From NCBI GenBank assembly GCA_037957365.1, contig JARHVA010004088.1, positions 1,565,501-1,629,500 on the forward strand: a stretch of 64,000 bases of DNA, read 5' to 3'. Below, piece by piece: positions 57,301-64,000 of the stretch (position 1 is the first letter of the stretch; each line of letters opens with the position of its first letter). The translations under genes were made by a program, and so were the position numbers. Source of the DNA: Torreya grandis. Lineage: Eukaryota; Streptophyta; Pinopsida; Cupressales; Taxaceae. Below the pieces are notes generated by a model, which had not been told where the DNA came from, ran no database searches, and saw only the letters and a list, made by a program, of their open reading frames with translations.

Positions 57301-59080
57301 GATTTCCCTCCTCAAATTATCAGATACATAAATAATGATCAAACATAAAAAAATGGTGATTGGGGTTAGCTCAACCCATTATGCTTTCCCAAGTTTTATA
57401 GGTTTATATCCCTCACAAGCACACCTAGGGTTTCAAGGTGAAGGAGGTTGATTTATAGAGTTATGCACATCATCAAGGTTCAACATCACACATACAAAGA
57501 TTTTAGAGATATGTGAATGTGACTCTATGGTCATTGACCCATAGTTTGGCACAAGTCACTCCCGACCACTATAGGTTAGTATTGACAATTGATAATGACC
57601 CATATCTGATAGAACTAATCTTGAACAAACATAAATATAGTTTTAGAACCTCTTGAATCACAAGATTTCTTCAGTGTATTCTCCATTTCTAAAATATACT
57701 CACGGTTAGATAATCAACCACAAAAATTAAGTACTTACCTCTTGGTTGTACTAACTATATTTAACATGTCACTTGTCAAATGATTATAATTAGTTTTAGC
57801 ATTTTACATTCAAATGTATGCTTGAATGCCATATCTATTAATTTGAATTATTCTACTAGTTTATTTTCTATTAGGATTTCTAAAACTAAAATAGAGTAAA
57901 CTAGTTAGACATCAATTATTTTATTTCCTATTTTAAACATGATACATACAATCCATTTTTTTTTAAATATGTGTTTCATAAGTATGTCCCACATCTCAAA
58001 AGATGACATTTATACCACACATTTTATTTCCATATCACAAGACTTTTGTGTTCCTCTAAACAATGCAAATTGTATGCTTTTTATTTGTATGCATCTATAA
58101 AACATGGCACACACATGTTACCACTACATGATACATTCAAGACATTTTTTAACCATATTATTTTATATTACATTAAATTTACTTGGCCTTAATTTTTTTT
58201 CCCTAAACTATGTACTCATAAATGTATGTAGGATCTAATACAAGTCAAATACATGGACTTATACAAGGGCATTATCATTTAACACAAATTCAAATATGTA
58301 AGAAACTTAAGAAACTCATATTAAAATGCCCTCACATTTATAAGTTTGTAATTTATAACTTTTAATGTGTTATCATCATGAACACTTATCCATGTACAAT
58401 TATTCTTGTATATTTTACAAGAGCACCCACATATTCTTAGTACATATTTAGAGATGACAAGGATTGATACTAGGGTCACTCTCACACCTCAAAAAGAAAA
58501 CTAGTTGTATCATTTTAGTGTACAAAAAACTTGCATCCCCTTCTTAACACTCACTCAAAGCATGCATATGAAAAATAAGGGCTTTTATGTTTTTGCTTGA
58601 TATTCTATTTTTCATATAGTTCAAATACATTTTTTTTTGTTAAGAGACCACTTATGAATGAAGTGACTACCCACTTCATGAAACCCATCCTAAGATGATG
58701 ATACAACAATTAAATTTAAGCACAAAAATCTCGAAAGCCAAAGAATAAAATGTATTAATTTAATCTAATAACTAAAATGAAATATTACCAATTATATATA
58801 ATTTTACACACGTAAAAATGGTCCCACATATTTACTAGTAATAAAATTATATTATTTTAATAATATATGGAATTCTATGCAATATTCGAAGTAATATTGT
58901 TGTCGTTTGGACAAATTTATCCCCGCCCATGACACATTTGAATTCATTGGTTATTTTTCCAATGCATGTTGCAAAAGGATCTAGATTTGAGGACAGATGT
59001 AGAGATCATGAATAGAGGTTACCAGTTTCGAGTGTAACTAGATATTCTAGTGGATTTTTGGAGGTTATCAAGATCTCAGT
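54325..59080. other. AT-rich sequence without recognisable genes
   Basis: Only short chance frames on both strands. At 55095-55115 a pyrimidine run (CCTCCTCTTCCCTATAATCT) resembles the purine-tract neighbourhood of LTRs A and C, and a minus-strand TATAAATACAAGG box lies near 55320-55335. The area may therefore contain the edge of a more diverged LTR. Otherwise nothing is supported. Confidence 0.45.
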
Positions 59081-59089
59081 TGTAGCTAG

Positions 59090-60664
59090 CTAGAATGACA
59101 TCAAGGGTTTTGATGATTTAGTCTCATTTGTATAGGAAACTCCTATTATTGAGTGGATAATAAGGCAACCAAGGCAAGTAGAGAATGAACTACAGGCTTC
59201 AAGGGACCCTATTTTGGCTAACTTGGGGGTGGGTAGAGAGCCATTGAAAAGCCTTATTTTATGCAACTTGGTAGTGGGTAGAGAGTCATCAAAAATCCCT
59301 GTGCTAGCCATGACAAGAGGGAATAATAGAGGTGGCATCTTGGAGGAGCCAAAGGGTTTAGGCTTTGTTCTGGATGGAGGCTTTGCCCTAAAAAATAAAA
59401 ATTAAGTTTTGGAAGCTAAAGGAGAACATAAACCTTTTGTTGAAGTGGTGTCTTGAAGGGGTAATAAACTAATGGAACCTATGAATAAAAGCATCTTTGT
59501 CTCTTTAAAGGATGATGATCTTCAAGAGGTTCTCAAAAGTGAAAACTGGTTTACAAAATGAGGTGTTATTTTCAGGTTTGATCGACTATGGCCAAGCCTC
59601 CCAGTGCTTCACAAATGGATATCTGAGAATTAGAGACCCTTCATGAAAGATATTATGTAGATCTACCCTTGCACTAGGGGATTATTCATTATTATCTTTA
59701 ATCTTGTAAAATAAAAGAATAAGATTATGCAAGATCAGATCTAGTCTATGGATCGACATCTTCTCTTAACAAAGCCATGGTTTCCCTCCTCTAACACTTT
59801 CACTGAATCTTTCAATTTCAATGCTATTTGGGTATGTCTACCATACCTTCCCCTCTAATTTTGGTATAAGTCTTACCTCTCAGCTATAGGTAAGTCATTA
59901 GGTGAGAAGATCGGGGTGGAAGGATCTACCACGAGCTATCTCCATACCACATATGTTAGAATCTTAATTTATATGGACATGTCCTCTGAATTACCTATGA
60001 TCATTAACTTGAATGTCTTGAATTGTAGTTGGTCTCAAGCTCTTGATTATGAAAGAGGATGGGTACCTCTTGGTGGAAGGATGCCCTTCTTGATCATCTC
60101 ATGATGGAAGCAATTAATGATCCTGAGTACGAAGATAAGGATAAAGCTTCAGATATTCAAAGGGATGAGATCCATGAAGAAGTAAATTTTGGCCTGGAGA
60201 AGGAAAAAGAACTAGAATCTTTAGGTTTCATGGAGGAAAAAAATCTAAGCTAGATGGAGCTTTGTTGGATGTCATTTCAAAGTCAACTGAGGGTTTGATG
60301 AACTACAAACTAGTGGATTCTTTAGAAGTCTCCATCCCAATTGATTCAGAATCAAGGGAGGGCAGAGAATTTGGATTGTGGTGTGCAACAAGAGGAAAGT
60401 AAGAGGAAAGAAGTTGGAACCACTAAATATGACCCTCAAATCCCAAAAATAAAAATTTTAGAAGGGTTTGTTTTTGTATGTCTCTTGTGGGCTTGCATTG
60501 TTTTCATAGAGTAATCACAACATATATGCAACCAGTTTCATTTTCCACTAGAAGAGGAGCTTCATTGGACTCTCATTGTTTTATCTCTCTCTCTCCTTTG
60601 TAAAAGGGTAGAGTCCCTTTCAAACCCCAACCCCCTCCCCCCTTTTATCGATAATTAAAAAAAT
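59090..60664 (+). mobile_element. LINE (L1 type) remnant: ORF1 joined to 3' end
   Basis: A DUF4283-type ORF1 (59160-60104 in one frame) is followed within about 400 bp by a typical plant L1 3' end (GTAAAAGGGTAGAGTCCC, C-rich stretch, then TTATCGATAATTAAAAAAA at about 60646-60664). The several kb of endonuclease/RT (ORF2) are missing. Target duplications were not found. Confidence 0.72.
59160..60253 (+). pseudogene. LINE ORF1 with DUF4283 domain, broken
   Basis: One plus-strand frame runs from about 59160 to 60104 with about eight stops: ENWFTK-stop-GVIFRFDRLW, PSLPVLHKWISEN, FPSSNTFTESFNFNAIWVCL, PYLPL, then STTSYLHTTYVRILIYMDMS and SWSQALDYE. This is the DUF4283 RNA-binding-like domain of plant L1 ORF1 (W-x-L-x-PWxPxFxP, VWVRLPxLPLxFW). 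The frame then shifts to 60059-60253, an acidic stretch. Near 59214-59300 a peptide is duplicated (NLGVGREPLKSLILC / NLVVGRESSKIPVL). ORF1 protein would package LINE RNA. Confidence 0.75.
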
Positions 60665-61740
60665 TATATTATATTATTTTAGGGTATTTGTCTACTTTTC
60701 ACTGACTAATTTAAATTAAAATTTGTTGATACATTTTAGTGTTTTCTATTATATTCCTTTTTTCTCTTTCCCTCTTCTTTTTGTTTCCTCTCCCTTGTAT
60801 TTTTTGTGGCCCCGAAAACCATATAATATACATTTAGGACATACATATCATACAAGAAACCAATGCAACCATGTAGAGAAGGCATCCAAGGGCATAAAGA
60901 AATCTAAAAGATCATCTATTGTTTATCGTCATTAAGCATTCTAGAAGAAATAAAATATTTATTGTAGGATTGAAATTTTGGGTATAAAAAACATAATACG
61001 TACAATTTTGGGATGGTGCTCAAGTTGTCACAATTTTTACAATTTTTTTTTAAGCTCTTATTATCTTATTATAAAAATAGTAATTTTATTTTTAAACTCC
61101 AACTATTATTTTAAAATTATTTTAAAAATAAAATATTTTTCTAAAGTCTCTATTTATTAATTATCATTTTAAATTTAAAATAAAAATTAAATATTTTTCT
61201 AACTATTTTAAATTTAATTAAATAATAAATAAATATATCATATTTTAACATAAACTCACTTTCTCAAATAAATATATCATATTTTGACATAAACCCACTT
61301 TCCCATAAAGCAACCAGTTATAAAAAATTTACATATTTTATCAAAACCCATGTAACAAAATTTAAGAACTTAAAATCTAATAACTATTTTAGAAGCCTTT
61401 TACCTATATGTTCATAGTTTATAATAGGGAAGTCATTTGATATCTACTATTGCGTTAAAGATTACTTACTCTTATGGGGAAGTCATTTCTTATTCACCAT
61501 TGTATTTAAGGTTATTGTAGTATATATAATAAAAGAAATTATTAGATTCATTGTTTTATGAAAAATAAATATAAAGAATTTATATAAGAAAAAATAAGTT
61601 TTTAATTAAAAAAATAATTAATTAGTTATTATATATATATATATATAAATTAAAATTCTCATTCATTCTATAAAATAAATATACTTAAATATCAAAAGTG
61701 AGATCACAATAAGAACAACAAAGAGTGAATATTTTGGAAC
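60665..61740. other. AT-rich spacer between LINE remnants
   Basis: Very AT-rich, with poly-A/T runs and a (TA)9-like stretch at 61630-61647. A duplicated block (AAATAAATATATCATATTTT...CATAAACYCACTTTC) occurs at about 61224-61305. No gene. Confidence 0.5.
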
Positions 61741-61874
61741 AAACAGTGAATCTTAACCTTAGTCACAGAACCAACAAAAAATGGAGGGTAATGAGGTTAA
61801 AAATGGTGACAAGATAAGTTGGAGATGATCTTGGACATATTTTCGTAGGCATTATAGAAGACACAAGCCAATAG

Positions 61875-63077
61875 GAAGATGTTTCTGGTTCAAGATTGCT
61901 CGCTGATGTGGAATATATTGTTGATATGAGTGCAGAAGAAAAGAATGATTCAAATGCCAATGAAGACCAAGCGATGGATGTGAAGGATATAGGTAAATCT
62001 CTAGAATTCTTGCTTCCAAATGACATTGTTGATGTAATCATTGAATGCCAAAATAGAACTGTTATTTTATTCATCCTTAGAGGCATTTCGTTTGAATCAG
62101 ATTTTTATAAATGGGCTAGATTAAATTGGGAAAACAGAGGATGGGAGATTGAAACCCTAAGGGGATTAGGCAAAGGTTATGTATCTTGTATGTTTAAATT
62201 CGCTGAACATGCCCAAGTAGTCTTGCAATATGGTACCTGGGTGATTTGTGGACAAATTTTTTATTTACAGGACTGGAGTTTTGACTTTCATCCTGAAGGC
62301 CCATCCTGTTCTCATTATCAAATGTGGATTGAACTACCTTATTTGAATCTAGCCTTCAGACCTTTCCTGAGGGATACTATGTCATAGCTAGGCAGAGTCA
62401 TTTGGTGTAAACGCAACAGTGATAAGTTTGTAAGTCTAAGGGTGCATCCAAGGGTGTGCATAGAAGTGGACTTGGATAAACCACTGCCTGAGTCTATCAA
62501 ATTGATTGGTCCAGGGTTCGATTTGAGCTAGCCCCTAGTTTATTTAAACAAATTGAATGCTTGTTTCTTTTATCGAGAGGAAGGCCATTTGATCCAAGAT
62601 TGTCCTATCAGGAAAAGCAAAAATACCCAAGTTATCTCACACTCTATTTTGTCTAACCAAATTATCTCTCAGCCTACCCATCCGCATGTTGTTGCCCCTC
62701 TTTCTCCCCCACCTTCAACACTTAATTCACACATAGATAATCCACCTATTAGTGACAATACCCATGAAATACCATCACCTTCCTTTAAGGATGTTGTTAT
62801 GTCAAATGGATGGAGAATGGTGAGAAAGAGAAAAGAACCCTCTAGTTCCTTCTCTCGTTCTCATTGTTCCCCTTCCCGAGAAGGTTCTCCACCTACTTCT
62901 CCAAAATTGGTTGCTTTTCCTAATATAGACCATGTTTCTCATCCAACCCCTTCTCGTCAGTGGTCTAGATCAACTTCTGTTTCACCCTTTGAATGTTTTA
63001 AAGATGAACAATTAGTTGTATTAGCCAATAGTTTTAGTGTGTTGCCACAAGAAGATAGTACTGCTAAACTTATATGA
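61875..63077 (+). pseudogene. LINE ORF1 (DUF4283 and CCHC zinc knuckle), two in-frame stops
   Basis: A single frame is open from 61875 to the stop at 63075-63077, apart from TAG codons at 62385 and 62529 that look like C-to-T changes. The DUF4283 core lies at about 62100-62350 (FYKWARLNWENRGWEIETLR, VLQYGTWVICGQIFYLQDWS, MWIELPYLNLAF). A zinc knuckle CFFYREEGHLIQDC at 62559-62600 has its second Cys changed to Tyr. A Ser/Pro-rich tail follows. The protein would bind LINE RNA as a particle component. The true start codon lies upstream of a further TAG at 61872 and was not fixed. Confidence 0.83.
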
Positions 63078-63976
63078 TGAATTACAAGCTACTTTCTTGG
63101 AATGTAAGAGGGATTACACTCCCTCACAGGAAGTTCATAGTTAAATATTTTGATCAAAGCAATATTTCAGAGGATGGTTCTACCCCAATTGGTGGCAGAA
63201 CTTTTGGGAGCCATAACGTTTGCATCATAGCTCCATTTGACTCCCCATTTGAACTGTTGGAAAGCTAAGAATGAGGGGAACACCATGAGTTGGCACGAGC
63301 TTCACTCAGTGGGTTTTGACCCCCAAAAACTAAATGGAATTGCCCCAAATTTAAATTTTAATAGTACAGTCTAAAAATAGTAAGTTTTTAAAAATAGTAA
63401 TTCCTCAAATTCTATATTGTTGTAAATCATAAAAGTCAAACCACTTAATCTCCCTCGATATTGGTGACTTTCCACATCCTCCCCCTACCTTCAAAATGTG
63501 TATAAATGAAGATGTAACTCGAAATAAAAATTAGACATCTCTTCTTAGAGATAAGCATATGTTTGGGTCTACAAATTTGATCAATAAGACATCTCTTCTT
63601 AGAGATAGCAGTATCACAATTATGTTCTTATTTCTTGAATTATCTTTCAACCAAAACTTTTGAGTTTTGGATTAGATTTATTTTTGAAATGGAAACCGAA
63701 CATTTTATTCCTGCAAGAAGTTAAAATTGGCAATAATAATCTAAAATCATCTTTATTTCATGTATGGAAAGAGGCTACTTTTTTCATACGTCTCATAGAG
63801 ATGGGAGAGGAGGTTCAATTTTGGGTATTTCTCCATGGATGTCAAAATATATCATTGATAAGCGAGAGGATCCCTCTCAAAGCTATGTGTGGGCCCTTTC
63901 TATTATCAATGGACAACCTATTGGTTTTTGTTCTATCTATGCTTCTAATAATATCAAAGAATGGGTAGAGCTTTAG
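63074..63976 (+). pseudogene. LINE ORF2 endonuclease start, split by solo LTR
   Basis: It begins at ATG 63074 with MMNYKLLSWNVRGITLPHRK FIVKYF and, after the LTR, continues FLKWKPNILFLQEVKIGNNN. This is the AP-endonuclease-like N-terminus of L1 ORF2 (LSWNVRGL...KxxxDILxLQEtK). After a frameshift, 63764-63976 reads GRGGSILGISPWMSK, then SYVWALSIINGQPIGFCSIY. The Asn (WNVRG) and Glu (QEVK) catalytic positions are kept. RT would follow beyond the window. Confidence 0.85.
63151..63674 (+). repeat. Solo LTR of the G3 family inside LINE ORF2
   Basis: 524 bp starting TGATC and ending GGATTA, clearly the same LTR as 30305-30843 and 36754-37293 but in plus orientation and with no internal sequence. 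It has a GTGTATAAATG box near 63497 and two ATCTCTTCTTAGAGAT stem-loops (63537-63552 and 63591-63606). Flanks TATTT and GATTT agree in four of five bases. Confidence 0.87.
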
Positions 63977-64000
63977 AATTAGATGTCTAATTTTCTTCCA

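Larger units (their letters stand above)
61741..64000 (+). mobile_element. L1-type LINE, 5' part, running off the window end
   Basis: ORF1 (DUF4283 plus zinc knuckle) is followed by the start of ORF2 (endonuclease). It is interrupted by a solo LTR at 63151-63674 and continues beyond base 64000. The 5' end is not sharply defined. The two ORFs overlap by four bases. Confidence 0.85.

Noticed and set aside
56000..58900. Hidden cellular exons
   Set aside because: Looked on both strands for domain-like runs or long open frames and found only short AT-rich chance frames. Cannot be excluded, but there is no support.

Overview
The window looks like plant nuclear DNA from a large, repeat-choked genome. 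It is AT-rich and has no intact cellular gene, tRNA, rRNA or CRISPR array. Almost everything recognisable is a decayed retrotransposon of a plant lineage: Ty1/copia primed by initiator tRNA-Met, Ty3/gypsy of the Tat type with two RNase H domains, and L1-type LINEs with DUF4283 ORF1. Old, deeply nested copies with slow decay would suit a gymnosperm, but that is inference and the species cannot be read from this sequence.

Layout. About 1-8870 (minus) is the 3' part of a decayed Tat-type Ty3/gypsy element: integrase, second RNase H, RNase H/RT, protease, gag and a repeat-rich region upstream of gag. At 8877-12963 (plus) a copia element (C1; TSD AATGG) is inserted in the sequence upstream of that element. 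From about 13270 to 27932 lies a minus-strand gag-protease Ty3 element bounded by LTR copies A and B. It is split at 19186-26126 by a plus-strand gag-only element with 2.1 kb LTRs (TSD AGACT). At 28054-45997 is a plus-strand copia element (C2; TSD TAAAT/TGAAT) blown up to 18 kb by two insertions. One is a minus-strand gag-protease Ty3 element (G3, 30305-37293, TSD TGAAG), which itself carries a second member of the C1 family in minus orientation (C1', 32679-36746, TSD ATACC). The other is an unrecognised LTR-like element (38147-42812) with a Lys/Glu-rich reading frame. About 46140-54324 (minus) is a second element of the A/B family (LTRs C and D), holding a plus-strand insert of uncertain kind (about 49330-50941). 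About 54325-59080 shows no coding signal. At 59090-60664 is a LINE remnant lacking ORF2, and from about 61740 to the window end is another LINE whose endonuclease is interrupted by a solo LTR of the G3 family.

No set of genes here forms a working pathway. The logic is insertion history. Reading frames of C2 gag, C2 pol and the second LINE continue in phase on both sides of their insertions, which confirms the nesting order. Many elements (A/B, C/D, G3, the gag-only element, the C1 family, the 38147-42812 element) lack integrase and/or RT and would have depended on enzymes supplied by other copies. In-frame stops are mostly explained by C-to-T change, as expected of long methylated DNA.

The most interesting observations are: a tandem tRNA primer-site pair in the C1 family, with two copies whose LTR ends have moved from one site to the other; a near-palindromic ACCGACGTCGGT array replacing integrase and RT in both C1-family copies and recurring in their LTRs; the unknown Lys/Glu-rich frame in the 38147-42812 element; and a stem-loop in the gag-only element's LTR with a matched base change in both arms.
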